Counted from the stretch's first letter, positions 1-8,527 are shown. The stretch: DNA of 64,000 nt from Alloprevotella sp. (GCA_017477205.1 JAFUXE010000023.1:1-64000); one strand, 5' to 3'. Numbers and translations: made by a program. Notes: generated from the sequence alone by a model not told the origin.

Positions 1-792
1 ATCTATCGCGACGAGGCTATCTATGCCTATATGCAGGAAACGCTGCCGGGGGAGTTCCCCGGGGCAGAAGGATACAGGGCATTCGTGGAAGAGGGAAAGA
101 CATGGCGCGTGGCATGGGTGGCATGGACGGCACCCACAAACACCATATACTACGACTATGCCATGCGTGGCGACAGCGTCATCGACGGCATGACGTGGAA
201 GAAAATTCTGCGGTTGCCGGAAGGGGAGGTCGTCAGCCTCGTGCGGGAGGCAGCAGGGCGGATATACACGCTGTACCCGGGATATCCCGAGGGGACGCTG
301 ATGGTTGACTTCCTGCTCACGGAGGGAAGCGACGCACCCGTATGGAGCTGCAACCCGGACGGAGAATGGGGCTATTTTGACGGAATACGCGTAGCCGAAA
401 GGGGCATCATGGAAAACCAGGGCAGGAAGCATGCCTACATAAAGATGGAGATGACGAACGGTGAGATGCAGGTCAGCCAGGAACCGAGCCTTTGGATTCA
501 AGGGGTGGGAAATGCCTCCACCCTGTTCTATAACCAGTGGAACGGGCAGAACAGCAGCGGACGCTTCTGGCAGGTCACGGAATGCTGGGCAGGTGATGAG
601 TGCATCTATCTGGATGTTCCACAGGAACTCTCGGAACGGAACCTCTACCTGCCGCTCCGCGACGGCATCAGCTCCCCGCTCGTCACTCGTCACCCATCAA
701 CCACCTTCGACCTCCAGGGCCGCAGGCTCAAACAGGAGCCGCAGCGGGGCGTCTTCATCCGGGACGGGAAGAAAGTGATAAGGAGTAAATAA
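1..792 (+). CDS. Exported protein with DLQGRR-type C-terminal tail, 5'-truncated by the window edge
   Basis: The reading frame is open from the first base, and ATG at 31 is internal (the residues before it read IYRDEAIYAY), so the true start lies outside the window. About 263 residues are visible. No catalytic family is recognised. The last 30 residues carry the tail seen on several other exported proteins here: FDLQGRRL, a short spacer, then GVFIRDGKKVIR. This tail resembles a shortened type IX secretion C-terminal signal, so the protein is inferred to be exported. Just before the tail, SSPLVTRHPSTT is encoded by a degenerate heptamer repeat (GTCACTC-GTCACCC-ATCAACC) that recurs in the gene at 40697-43687. 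Export is a reasonable inference; the function is unknown. Confidence 0.75.
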   Translation: MYRDEAIYAYMQETLPGEFPGAEGYRAFVEEGKTWRVAWVAWTAPTNTIYYDYAMRGDSVIDGMTWKKILRLPEGEVVSLVREAAGRIYTLYPGYPEGTLMVDFLLTEGSDAPVWSCNPDGEWGYFDGIRVAERGIMENQGRKHAYIKMEMTNGEMQVSQEPSLWIQGVGNASTLFYNQWNGQNSSGRFWQVTECWAGDECIYLDVPQELSERNLYLPLRDGISSPLVTRHPSTTFDLQGRRLKQEPQRGVFIRDGKKVIRSK

Positions 793-814
793 TACTCCAC
801 GCATATATAACTTT

Positions 815-895
815 AACCACGAATGACACAAAGATACACGAAACAAGAAACCGCTGCACATCCAAGGTTCGCGTTCCTTTGTGCCCTTCGTGGTT
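815..895. repeat. Intergenic inverted repeat with AACCACGAA ends
   Basis: AACCACGAA at 815-823 is mirrored by TTCGTGGTT at 887-895, and the inner parts also pair roughly (ACAAAG against CTTTGT). A related element lies at 29190-29302, and similar words occur at 63926-63990. It looks like a dispersed non-coding palindromic repeat. It fills most of the gap between the first gene and the AT-rich islet. Confidence 0.6.
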
Positions 896-1009
896 GGAAG
901 TATCCAGTTGGAAACCTGAAAAAAACATTACCATCATACCCGGGCAACACCGCACGAAACGGCACAAAAAAATATACAGTAATGGGAACAAAGGACATAG
1001 AATGCTCAA

Positions 1010-1531
1010 ATGATGAAACTTAAACAGGATATTATTATGCGCTCTGTTTCAGATATTCTATACATATCACGATATGGAATTATTCTTCTCCTGTCTTATC
1101 CGTCAAGAATGATACACAAACAAGTTGATTGGCTTTTTTCCTGGCTTCCCTGGACTGAAGAGAAAAACAAGGAGCGAGATTCTGCCGCTGCCTTTGTATC
1201 TGATGCAATTGACAGCTATGCCGCGGAATTAATCATTCTTTTTGCCGAAGGAAGCTATTTGCTTTCTATAATAAATATTGCGTGTATTTTTATGGGAAAG
1301 AGTATTCCTGGTTGGGGTTGGTTGATAGCGGGTATATTCCCCATCTATTTATCTATTAGGTTCTTTACTGAAGAAAAAATTAGAATCAAAGAATCCGAAA
1401 TAAGATCATTTATAAAGACTCATCATCACGGTTCTGCCACGGTGATAATTATTACATTGTTGTTTGTCCTGTGTTCACTGTTCGCCTTTGTACTTAGTTT
1501 TCATCTTTCTTCTATATATGGAAACTCCTAA
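1010..1531 (+). CDS. Small multi-pass membrane protein of unknown function (paralogue A)
   Basis: This 173-residue protein has hydrophobic segments at about residues 75-97, 100-118 and 143-165, so it is probably an inner-membrane protein with three or four helices. It aligns end to end with the product of 2141-2608: ILYISRYGIILLL against ILFISRYEIMLYL near the start, AIDSYAAE against SINSYYTD before the first long helix, and LSFHLSSIYGNS against LSLHILSVFGNP at the end. The gene is clearly more AT-rich than its neighbours and uses AT-rich codons, which suggests recent acquisition. I do not recognise the family. A nearer start at ATG 1013 or 1037 is possible. Confidence 0.65.
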   Translation: MMKLKQDIIMRSVSDILYISRYGIILLLSYPSRMIHKQVDWLFSWLPWTEEKNKERDSAAAFVSDAIDSYAAELIILFAEGSYLLSIINIACIFMGKSIPGWGWLIAGIFPIYLSIRFFTEEKIRIKESEIRSFIKTHHHGSATVIIITLLFVLCSLFAFVLSFHLSSIYGNS

Positions 1532-1598
1532 CTACAGTATCTAAACAAAAAGGGAGACAGGAATAAGAAACATCACAATCCACCCAAACCGAACAAGT

Positions 1599-2023
1599 AT
1601 GGAAAAGTCAGCAAATAAAGCCAAGAAGATGATTGCTTTTATGATCGCATTTATCTGTGCCTGGTGTACAATGGTTGCGCAGAGGTATGAAGAGTCATCT
1701 ATTGTTCGGGCAATAGCCAAAAGCCAGAATAAACCGGATATGTCTATTATGAACAGTCTTTCTGAGGGGTAACCAGCCATTCGCAAGGGGCGGAAGTACT
1801 CCCTGCATTTGATGTAGATTCACTCGTATCGCATGCAATCCTTAGATGGGATAAGCCTGCTTTTTATGAGACAGACGGAATGAAGCCGAAATACATTCGC
1901 CAACGAAGAGGAGAGCTGCCTGTGGTAGTAACAGCGTACCGCTTTATTCGCCACAACGGCAGATGGACAATGGAATATATGCACGCGACTCGTGACATGA
2001 GGAGTCCTTGGAAAATAATGTGA
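1599..2023 (+). pseudogene. Frameshifted gene for a small exported or membrane-anchored protein
   Basis: ATG at 1599 opens a frame of 57 residues with a hydrophobic N-terminal segment (KKMIAFMIAFICAWCTMVAQ), ending at TAA 1770-1772. Immediately before that stop, in the GGGG run at 1766-1769, another frame becomes open and continues protein-like to TGA 2021-2023. It reads VTSHSQGAEVLPAFDVDS, then RWDKPAFYETDG, and ends MRSPWKIM. One extra G in the run would join both halves into a protein of about 140 residues with a signal peptide or anchor. It is therefore either a pseudogene by single-base deletion, a homopolymer sequencing error, or a phase-variable gene. It sits between two paralogous membrane-protein genes, all AT-rich. 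No family is recognised. Confidence 0.6.
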
Positions 2024-2140
2024 TGCTTGTCCCATCAGTTTTTTCTAGGACGCGATAGGTAACATCACCCATACGATGCGACAGGCACCGAATTTAAAAC
2101 ACAACTATATTGAATACGACACAAACGAAAACAGCACACT

Positions 2141-2608
2141 ATGAAAGCCGTTATTAAAATACTGTTTATTTCGCGATATGAGATTATGCTATATTTAGAA
2201 CGAAGCACTCATAGGATTAAAACACGCGGTACTAGCATGGAAGATACAATGGCCGCGGAAAGTGTGTGCAATTCTATTAATTCATACTATACGGACATAT
2301 ACGCTGGTTTAACTCTTGCTGCATATTTAATCTCATTTATCAATCTTTGTGGTACCCTCATGAGGCTTAACTTTAATATCATATCTACTCTATGGTTTTT
2401 GATGCTTATTCCCTACACGGTATATTTGTTTTTTTTCCTTTTTACTGATCATAATATTAAGATATGGAATGCAAGGATAGAAGAACACATAAAAGAAAAA
2501 GGTAATACAGTATTACGTACTATAATCTGGATATATATTCTGTGTGCCATTCCTGTTTTCTGCTTGAGTTTACATATTTTATCCGTATTTGGTAATCCTG
2601 CTGGATGA
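2141..2608 (+). CDS. Small multi-pass membrane protein of unknown function (paralogue B)
   Basis: This 155-residue protein has three hydrophobic stretches (about residues 55-77, 82-102 and 126-148) and the same opening (ILFISRY), mid (SINSYY) and closing (SLHILSVFGN) motifs as the product of 1010-1531. The two are diverged tandem paralogues separated by a frameshifted gene. Composition is AT-rich with poly-T helix codons, unlike the GC-rich genes further right. The function is unknown. Duplicated small membrane proteins in AT-rich islets are sometimes immunity proteins, but nothing here shows a partner toxin. Confidence 0.65.
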   Translation: MKAVIKILFISRYEIMLYLERSTHRIKTRGTSMEDTMAAESVCNSINSYYTDIYAGLTLAAYLISFINLCGTLMRLNFNIISTLWFLMLIPYTVYLFFFLFTDHNIKIWNARIEEHIKEKGNTVLRTIIWIYILCAIPVFCLSLHILSVFGNPAG

Positions 2609-2709
2609 AAGGAGATGTGAGTAAAAGATATTGAATCCACGCAATCTCTCGCAGAATATGACTTCGGAAGGGAACATTGACATGTGGAAATGTTAAAATT
2701 ACCCCCCCC

Positions 2710-2740
2710 GTTTTTCATTCAAATAATATGCGTATATTTG
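2710..2740 (+). promoter_or_regulatory. Bacteroidetes-type promoter for the beta-barrel protein gene
   Basis: TATATTTG at 2733-2740 matches the TAnnTTTG -7 box, and a T-rich -33 element (GTTTTT) begins at 2710. Transcription would start near 2747, about 30 bases before ATG 2779. A run of eight C residues (2702-2709) touches the -33 element. Confidence 0.55.
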
Positions 2741-2778
2741 CAGGCGTAAACAACACAACTTACAAATCATACACCACT

Positions 2779-4032
2779 ATGAAAAAGAACGCTATGAGAC
2801 TATTTGCCGCTGCCGCCCTGCTGTGCGCGGCACTGCCCGCGGCGGCACAGACGAACCCCAAGGCGGGATACGTCATCACGAACGAGGGCGACACCATACA
2901 CGGAACCATAGACTACCTCTCCAGCGCGAAGAACGCGCAGGCTTGCAGCTTCCAACGGCAGGGAGAGGAGCAATTTCGGAGATACAGGCCGGGGGAGATA
3001 CGCGGATACCGCCTCGCGGACAACGGCATATTCTACGTCACGCGGACGCTGCCCGTGGATAGCACGCAGAAGACCGTGTTCGCGGAATACATGCTGCAGG
3101 GCGGCATGAGCCTCTACCGGTACGAGGAGGACTTCCACGAATACTTCTACCTCGTGGACGGAGACGGTAAGGTAGCGCAGGTAAGGACGTTCACCACGGA
3201 CGGCCTCAGCAAGGAGGAGGCGAAGGAGAGGAAGCAGCGGGAGCTGGCGCAGGCGTTCGACGCCCTGAAGCTCAGCGAGAGTGCTACCAACGACCTGTGG
3301 AACAGAAAGGTGAGCGCGCGGAACATGTTGCGCATAGCCCGCAACTACAACGACGAATACTGCGAGGACGAGGAGTGCATCACGTTCCAGTATGACGAGA
3401 AGGCGGCAAGGACGTTCTCGGCAAGGCTGTATGCAGGGCTGGGGTTCTCGCACGTATGGATAGGGGATGACACGCAGGCAAGAAAGGCGAAGCGACAGTT
3501 CGCACCGAAGCTGCTCGTGGGGGCGGAATACGAGATGCCGCGCCTGAGCCGGAACTTCACGTACCACTCCATCTTCTCAATTCTGGCGGGAACGGTGCAG
3601 GGCGACTTCTCGGAACCGGCCACCGTATATGACAATATATACCACACGCCGTTCAATGCCACGGCAACGGCGCACGAGAAGACAAGCTTCCTGAACTTCG
3701 GGGTACAGCTGGGCGTGACGTACAGCATGCTGCCTGAAAAGAAGGTGAGCCCCATCGTGCAGGCGGGGCTGGACCTGGGGTATGCCACGGCGAAGTACAC
3801 CACGAGCAACTGGAAGTACGGCGTCATGGGACGGACGATAGAGATGCCCGACAAGCGGGAGTCCATACGCGACAAGGGTATGCAGACAGGATTCTGCATC
3901 GGACTTGGAGCGGACATCGCTATCGGCAGGAGCAAGCTGCGCGCGGACGTGAACTACCGCCACTCCTTCAGTATAATAGACATGAACCTGCTGCCCGACG
4001 AAATCGGCCTGCGGGTGGGCTGGATTTTCTGA
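2779..4032 (+). CDS. Exported, probably outer-membrane beta-barrel protein
   Basis: The start is placed at ATG 2779 (417 residues) because it begins a clear signal peptide, MKKNAMRLFAAAALLCAALP followed by AAAQ, and follows the promoter at 2710-2740. Upstream in-frame starts would lie inside that promoter. The N-terminal half resembles a soluble domain with GYVITNEGDTIHGTIDY and RYRPGEIRGY motifs, common in Bacteroidetes proteins of unknown function. The second half has alternating hydrophobic strands (residues about 215-417) and ends in an aromatic residue (RVGWIF), as expected for an outer-membrane barrel inserted by BamA. The role is unknown, possibly stress-related or transport. Export is confident; the barrel is moderately so. 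Confidence 0.7.
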   Translation: MKKNAMRLFAAAALLCAALPAAAQTNPKAGYVITNEGDTIHGTIDYLSSAKNAQACSFQRQGEEQFRRYRPGEIRGYRLADNGIFYVTRTLPVDSTQKTVFAEYMLQGGMSLYRYEEDFHEYFYLVDGDGKVAQVRTFTTDGLSKEEAKERKQRELAQAFDALKLSESATNDLWNRKVSARNMLRIARNYNDEYCEDEECITFQYDEKAARTFSARLYAGLGFSHVWIGDDTQARKAKRQFAPKLLVGAEYEMPRLSRNFTYHSIFSILAGTVQGDFSEPATVYDNIYHTPFNATATAHEKTSFLNFGVQLGVTYSMLPEKKVSPIVQAGLDLGYATAKYTTSNWKYGVMGRTIEMPDKRESIRDKGMQTGFCIGLGADIAIGRSKLRADVNYRHSFSIIDMNLLPDEIGLRVGWIF

Positions 4033-4090
4033 GAAGAAGATTATATGCGAAGATAGGCTGCGGCTCTGGAAAGAAAAATGAACGAGTTCC

Positions 4091-4121
4091 TTTTCTTTAC
4101 GCTCGCCTTGCACTATATTTG
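4091..4121 (+). promoter_or_regulatory. Promoter for the exported protein gene at 4145
   Basis: TATATTTG at 4114-4121 is preceded by TTTT at 4091-4094 with a spacing of 19. The upstream GTG at 4121, which could act as a start, overlaps the -7 box, so translation must start at ATG 4145. Just upstream of the -7 box is TTGCAC, as at several other promoters here. Confidence 0.6.
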
Positions 4122-4144
4122 TGCCCGAAATCAAGCATATAGAT

Positions 4145-4801
4145 ATGAAACGCTCTCTCATTTTGTCTGTACTCTGTGCACTGGCGCTGACGATGTCGGC
4201 ACAGCAGGTGACGATACAGAAACGCTCCAAAACGATTTTTCAGTATGACGAGTTTCAGGTGGGCCGCGTCTTGCAGCCTTTCGGGCGCTCCGTCACGGAC
4301 ACGCTGAATATCCTGCTGAAGGATGCCTCGCTTTGCTTCCGCCGTGGCGGGAAGATATATACTGCGGACGTGAACCACGTGCTGGGCGTGCGCTTCGACA
4401 GCATCGAATACCGTCAGGTGAACGGACAGATGGGGCGCCTGGTGGAACAACGCGGCTACAACAGCCTTGTCTGCGTGACGACCATCAACATGAAGCGCTA
4501 TCGGGACGAGAACAGCGGCGGTACGAACCCCGCCTACTTTGAGCTTTTCACGGGTTCCGGTGTGGGCTTCTTCCTCGACCTTGACCGCGAGCCGCTGCGG
4601 GAATACGAAAAGGGCATACCCTTGCAGGACACCTATTACTTCGTGGCGCGCGGGGAGGTGATTCCCGCCGTGGAGTCGAAGTTCAAGAAACATGTGCGTC
4701 CGGAGATGAAGCGGGCGTTCAAGACGCTGATGGGCGACCGCTTCTGGAGCTGGAAGGACGAGAAGTCGCTCCGCCAGCTCTTGAACTACCTCCCGGAGTG
4801 A
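4145..4801 (+). CDS. Exported protein of unknown function
   Basis: The start at ATG 4145 gives 218 residues with a clean signal peptide (MKRSLILSVLCALALTMSA, then QQ). The mature part begins VTIQKRSKTIFQYDEFQVGR and has no motif I recognise. It has a mixed alpha/beta character with no membrane segment, so it is probably periplasmic. It stands alone: its own promoter lies at 4091-4121, and about 200 bases with another promoter separate it from the next gene. The residues FQYDEFQ and YDSIEYRQVNG look like beta-strand repeats but give no functional clue. Confidence 0.65.
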   Translation: MKRSLILSVLCALALTMSAQQVTIQKRSKTIFQYDEFQVGRVLQPFGRSVTDTLNILLKDASLCFRRGGKIYTADVNHVLGVRFDSIEYRQVNGQMGRLVEQRGYNSLVCVTTINMKRYRDENSGGTNPAYFELFTGSGVGFFLDLDREPLREYEKGIPLQDTYYFVARGEVIPAVESKFKKHVRPEMKRAFKTLMGDRFWSWKDEKSLRQLLNYLPE

Positions 4802-4850
4802 CAAAACGAACCTCCGAGGCAGCAAAATCCCATATTTTTCCGTCACATTG

Positions 4851-4886
4851 CTAAACTTTTGGCCAAATAATTGGTCAAATGTTTAG
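4851..4886. promoter_or_regulatory. Inverted repeat, candidate operator for the 5005-8345 operon
   Basis: Two 16-base arms, CTAAACTTTTGGCCAA (4851-4866) and TTGGTCAAATGTTTAG (4871-4886), pair with two mismatches around an ATAA spacer. The right arm overlaps the -33 region of the promoter at 4882-4912. That position suits an operator for a dimeric regulator. No regulator gene lies beside it. Confidence 0.45.
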
Positions 4887-4912
4887 TTGTATCGGCATTT
4901 TGCTTACATTTG
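4882..4912 (+). promoter_or_regulatory. Promoter of the small tail protein and beta-helix protein operon
   Basis: TACATTTG at 4905-4912 fits TAnnTTTG; TTTA at 4882-4885 occupies the -33 position with a spacing of 19. Start near 4919 gives a leader of about 85 bases before ATG 5005. Confidence 0.55.
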
Positions 4913-5004
4913 CCGCGCTCTTTGGGTGCCAGAACGTCAGGTTTTGGGCTACACAATAAATAGAACAACATAATATAAATAACTACACACTCTGTTTTAC
5001 GGCT

Positions 5005-5400
5005 ATGATTAAGAAACTACTTCTGACGTGCCTGCTTGCCCTGCCCTTTGGCGTGGCGATGGCTGACGACCTTCCCTACATGACGTTCGAGACTTCGGAC
5101 GGCGGAAGCAAGACCATCAGCGTAGAAGGCCTGAAAATCACCTTCTCCGACGGCACCATGACGGCACAGAACACGGACACGGAATACTCCGTGCCGGTGG
5201 CCAGCCTGACGAAAATGTACTTCGCCTCCACCAACACGGGTATTGCCGAGGTGGGCGACGCTCCCGTCATGGGCGAAGTCTATAACCTGCAAGGCATTCG
5301 CGTGGGTACCGCAGCTCCCACGGGTGACATCCAGGGTGTGCCCACGGGTGTCTATGTCATCAAGCGCGGCGGCGTGACTCGTAAGGTCGTCGTGAAATGA
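5005..5400 (+). CDS. Small exported protein with DLQG-type tail, paired with the next gene
   Basis: These 131 residues consist of a signal peptide (MIKKLLLTCLLALPFGVAMA), a domain of about 60 residues, and a C-terminal tail (YNLQGIRV, spacer, GVYVIKRGG, ending TRKVVVK). The domain (FETSDGGSKTISVEGLKITF through LTKMYFAS) resembles the first 50 mature residues of the next protein (VYQVPATDAGEMTYTDGTSL to ITEIYVD). Its stop overlaps the next start (ATGA at 5397-5400), which indicates translational coupling. The small protein carries the tail that the large neighbour lacks, so it may be an accessory or anchoring partner. That role is inferred. Confidence 0.7.
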   Translation: MIKKLLLTCLLALPFGVAMADDLPYMTFETSDGGSKTISVEGLKITFSDGTMTAQNTDTEYSVPVASLTKMYFASTNTGIAEVGDAPVMGEVYNLQGIRVGTAAPTGDIQGVPTGVYVIKRGGVTRKVVVK

Positions 5401-8345
5401 AACGCTCGCTATACCTCCTTGCCCTCGCCCTGCTCGCAACGAGCATGGCCGTGGCACAGACGCTCAACGTGAAGGTGGGCAGCGTCGTCTATCAGGTTCC
5501 CGCAACCGATGCGGGCGAAATGACCTATACTGACGGGACCTCCCTTGAGGTTCTCGGCAAGACCTTCTCCCTCAGCGACATTACGGAAATCTACGTGGAT
5601 CAGGCAGAGGTGACGCAGAACGCCGTCAGCGTGAACTACGAAGGCACGACGGCCACCGTGACCGTCCCCTCCGGCCTCATGTCCGCCCTGACGGTCAGCG
5701 TCACGGGTGCCGACGTCAGCATCACGCAGGACGAGAGCTATGCCGAGGAAGTGACCTATACGCTCAGCGGCAGCAGTACGAACGGCTCGTTCACGCAGAG
5801 CGGAAAGCTGAAGTCCACTTTCGTCCTGAACGGGCTCTCCCTGACGAGCCTGACGGGCGGTGCCATCACCATCGACAACGGCAAGCGCATCAACGTGGAG
5901 GTGACCGACGGTACGACGAACACGCTCGTGGATGCTGCCAGCGGCTCGCAGAAGGCATGCTTCTTCATCAAGGGGCATGCTGAGTTCTCCGGTGCCGGTA
6001 CGCTGAACATCACGGGTAATGCGAAGCACGCCTACCGCAGCAACGAATATACGCAGCTGAAGAAGAAGTTCACGGGTAAGCTGAACATCCTTTCCGCAGC
6101 CTCCGACGGCATCCACGTGGAGGAATACTTCCAGCAGAATGCTGGCGACGTTGTCATCAAGGCTGTCGAAAGCGACGGCATACAGGTGGACTATGCGACG
6201 GACGACGACGGGGCTGTCGAAGTGAGCGACGACAACACGGGACAGATTGTCATCAAGGGCGGAACCCTCGACATCACGACGACCGCTGCGGCCTGCAAGG
6301 GCCTGAAGGCGGAAGGCAACGTGGAGATACAGGGCGGCACGCTGACCGTCACGCAGAGCGGCGACCTTGAGGCCACCAGCGACCTGAGCTACAGCACGGC
6401 CGTGAAGTCCGACAAGGACATCAACATCACGGGTGGCACCGTTACCATCAACAACACGGCGGCGGGCGGCAAGGGTCTCTCCGCTGACGGAAACGTGAAC
6501 ATTGACGAGACGAACGCCACAACCGTCATTGACATCATGGCCAACGGAAAGGGCGGCACGGCAGAGACCACGTCCTCTGGCGAAACCACGGAGCCTGCAA
6601 AGTCCTACAAGGTATATGTCAGCGTTCCCACCTCTGGCGGTGGCGGCGGCCCTGGCGGCGGCGGTAACAGCGCCTGGAAGACAGTATATCTCTACAAGAG
6701 CGACGGCACCCTCGTGCAGCAGCTCACCAGCAGCGTCACGAAGTCCAGCGGCTACAGCACCATCACGTTCTATTACTACGACTTCAAGACGGCTGGCGAC
6801 GGCACGACGACCTACTACTTCAAGTCCGACAACTACACCAGCGGCGGCGGCTGGGGCGGCGGCACGACATACGCCATCCAGTCCGACTCCTTCCTCGCTC
6901 CGAGCGACGGACAGGACATCTACTACTCCATCACCAGCAGCTACACCACCAGCGGCACGACACGCACCTACCGCATCTCCGACGTGACGACCTCCTATGG
7001 CGGCACGAGCGACCTGAGCGAGGACAGCGGCACGGCCTACAATGCAGCCGGCATCAAGGCTGACGGCGACATCACCATCGCCGCAGGTACCGTGACGGTG
7101 AAGAACAGCGGCGCGATGAGCAAGAGCCTGAAGTCCAAAGCCACGGCCACCATCAGCGGCGGCAGCGTGACGCTCACGCCAAGTGGTGCCATGCAGGTCA
7201 TCAACTCTGACGCTTCCTACAGCAGCGGCGTGAAAGCTGCTGACTTCCTCATGAGCGGCGGTACGCTCAACATCACCGCCAGCGGAGCGGCCGGCAAGGG
7301 TATCTCCGTGACGGGCATGAAGCAGACGGGCGGCACCATCACGATGAATGTGACGGGAGCCGGACAGACGTCCAGCAACAACCGCTACACCTCCAAGGGC
7401 ATCAAGGCCGACGGCAACCTCGCCCTCGATGCCGGCAGCCTCAGCATCACGACGACGCAGGCCGGTGCCAAGGGCATCAAGGTGAACGGCGCCTATACGC
7501 AGGGCACGAGCGACGGCAACGGCCCGACCCTCTACGTCAGCACCAGCGGCGGCCGCTACGGGAGCAGTTCGTCCTCTGGCGGTGGCTGGGGCGGCGGCAT
7601 GGGCGGCAAGACCACCGGACAGGGTGGTGCCGCAAAGGGCGTCAAGGTGATGGGTACGCTCGTCATCTATGGCGGTGAAACCGAAATCCACACCGCTGCC
7701 GATGGCGGCGAAGGCCTTGAGTCCCGCACCAGCATTGATATCCGTGGTGGCCAGCACTACGTTGCCACCTACGACGACGGCATCAGTTGCAGCGGTCCCA
7801 TCAGCTTCAACGGCGGTGTCACCGTGGCTTACTCCAACGGCAACGATGCCGTGGATAGCAACTACGGCCGCACGGGTGCCATCAGCATAGGCAACGGTAC
7901 CGTCCTCGCCTATTCCACGAAGGGCGGCGCAGAGGAAGGCCTTGACTGCGACAATAACTCCTACATCCAAATTACCGGCACAGGTATCGCCATCAGCGCA
8001 GGCGGCAGCCAGGGCGGTGGCGGCGGATGGGGCGGCTCCAGCGGCAGCACCATCTCGAATGCAGCACAGGGCTATTACTTCTACACCAGCAGCATCTCCT
8101 ACACGGCCAACCGCTACTACACGCTTGCTGACAACTCGGGCAAGAACCTCGTGACCTACAGCTTCCCGGCCAGCGTCAGCAGCAACCTTGCCCTCTTCAC
8201 CGCCACCGGCATGACGAAAGGCAGCAGCTACAACGTAAAGTACAGCACCACGGCACCGACGGACGCCACGACCTCCTTCCACGGTCTCTACCTCGGCTCC
8301 TCCGCCACGGGCTCCACGAGCGTCGTAAGCTTCACGGCACAGTAG
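5397..8345 (+). CDS. Large carbohydrate-binding-domain protein (Cthe_2159/DUF4353-like), glycine-rich
   Basis: This is a 982-residue exported protein with a signal peptide (MKRSLYLLALALLATSMAVA, then Q). After a short N-terminal domain (about 20-65) come repeated beta-helix turns of the type DGIHVEEY, SDGIQVDY, AAGGKGLSADGNVNI, KGIKADGNLAL and GGEGLESRTSIDIRGG. This is the pattern of the Cthe_2159 family, calcium-binding parallel beta-helix proteins that bind acidic polysaccharide. Glycine-rich, tryptophan-containing loops interrupt the helix near residues 414-424, 481, 726 and 871. No catalytic residues are identified. It is co-expressed with and overlaps the tail-bearing small protein upstream, and it is followed by a terminator. 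It is probably surface-exposed; glycan binding is inferred from the family. Confidence 0.8.
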   Translation: MKRSLYLLALALLATSMAVAQTLNVKVGSVVYQVPATDAGEMTYTDGTSLEVLGKTFSLSDITEIYVDQAEVTQNAVSVNYEGTTATVTVPSGLMSALTVSVTGADVSITQDESYAEEVTYTLSGSSTNGSFTQSGKLKSTFVLNGLSLTSLTGGAITIDNGKRINVEVTDGTTNTLVDAASGSQKACFFIKGHAEFSGAGTLNITGNAKHAYRSNEYTQLKKKFTGKLNILSAASDGIHVEEYFQQNAGDVVIKAVESDGIQVDYATDDDGAVEVSDDNTGQIVIKGGTLDITTTAAACKGLKAEGNVEIQGGTLTVTQSGDLEATSDLSYSTAVKSDKDINITGGTVTINNTAAGGKGLSADGNVNIDETNATTVIDIMANGKGGTAETTSSGETTEPAKSYKVYVSVPTSGGGGGPGGGGNSAWKTVYLYKSDGTLVQQLTSSVTKSSGYSTITFYYYDFKTAGDGTTTYYFKSDNYTSGGGWGGGTTYAIQSDSFLAPSDGQDIYYSITSSYTTSGTTRTYRISDVTTSYGGTSDLSEDSGTAYNAAGIKADGDITIAAGTVTVKNSGAMSKSLKSKATATISGGSVTLTPSGAMQVINSDASYSSGVKAADFLMSGGTLNITASGAAGKGISVTGMKQTGGTITMNVTGAGQTSSNNRYTSKGIKADGNLALDAGSLSITTTQAGAKGIKVNGAYTQGTSDGNGPTLYVSTSGGRYGSSSSSGGGWGGGMGGKTTGQGGAAKGVKVMGTLVIYGGETEIHTAADGGEGLESRTSIDIRGGQHYVATYDDGISCSGPISFNGGVTVAYSNGNDAVDSNYGRTGAISIGNGTVLAYSTKGGAEEGLDCDNNSYIQITGTGIAISAGGSQGGGGGWGGSSGSTISNAAQGYYFYTSSISYTANRYYTLADNSGKNLVTYSFPASVSSNLALFTATGMTKGSSYNVKYSTTAPTDATTSFHGLYLGSSATGSTSVVSFTAQ

Positions 8346-8388
8346 GGCAAATACACGAAGCAGGGAACTCAGGCTTCCCATACAGATT

Positions 8389-8432
8389 CCGCCACGCCAG
8401 GCTCCATAAGGAGCAAGGGTGTGGCGGTTTTC
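8389..8432 (+). terminator. Rho-independent terminator after the beta-helix gene
   Basis: CCGCCACGCC (8389-8398) pairs with GGTGTGGCGG (8418-8427), with one mismatch, and is followed by TTTTCC. Confidence 0.75.
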
Positions 8433-8486
8433 CGTGTTTTCGGGCAACAAAATGCCGTTGACAAAGGCTTTTTCCTAAAAAAGTGC

Positions 8487-8494
8487 TACTTTTG
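8487..8494 (+). promoter_or_regulatory. -7 box of the PCMD / beta-barrel operon
   Basis: TACTTTTG fits TAnnTTTG and lies 33 bases before ATG 8528. No convincing -33 TTTG is seen at the expected spacing. Confidence 0.45.
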
Positions 8495-8527
8495 CCCAAT
8501 ATTATAAGGATAAAAAGCTGAACAAAG

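Noticed and set aside
4121..4144. Upstream GTG start for the exported protein
   Set aside because: It overlaps the promoter -7 box; ATG 4145 starts a signal peptide.
5409..8450. Long antisense frame over the beta-helix gene
   Set aside because: Codon-phase shadow of a GC-rich repetitive gene; no domain, signal peptide or promoter.
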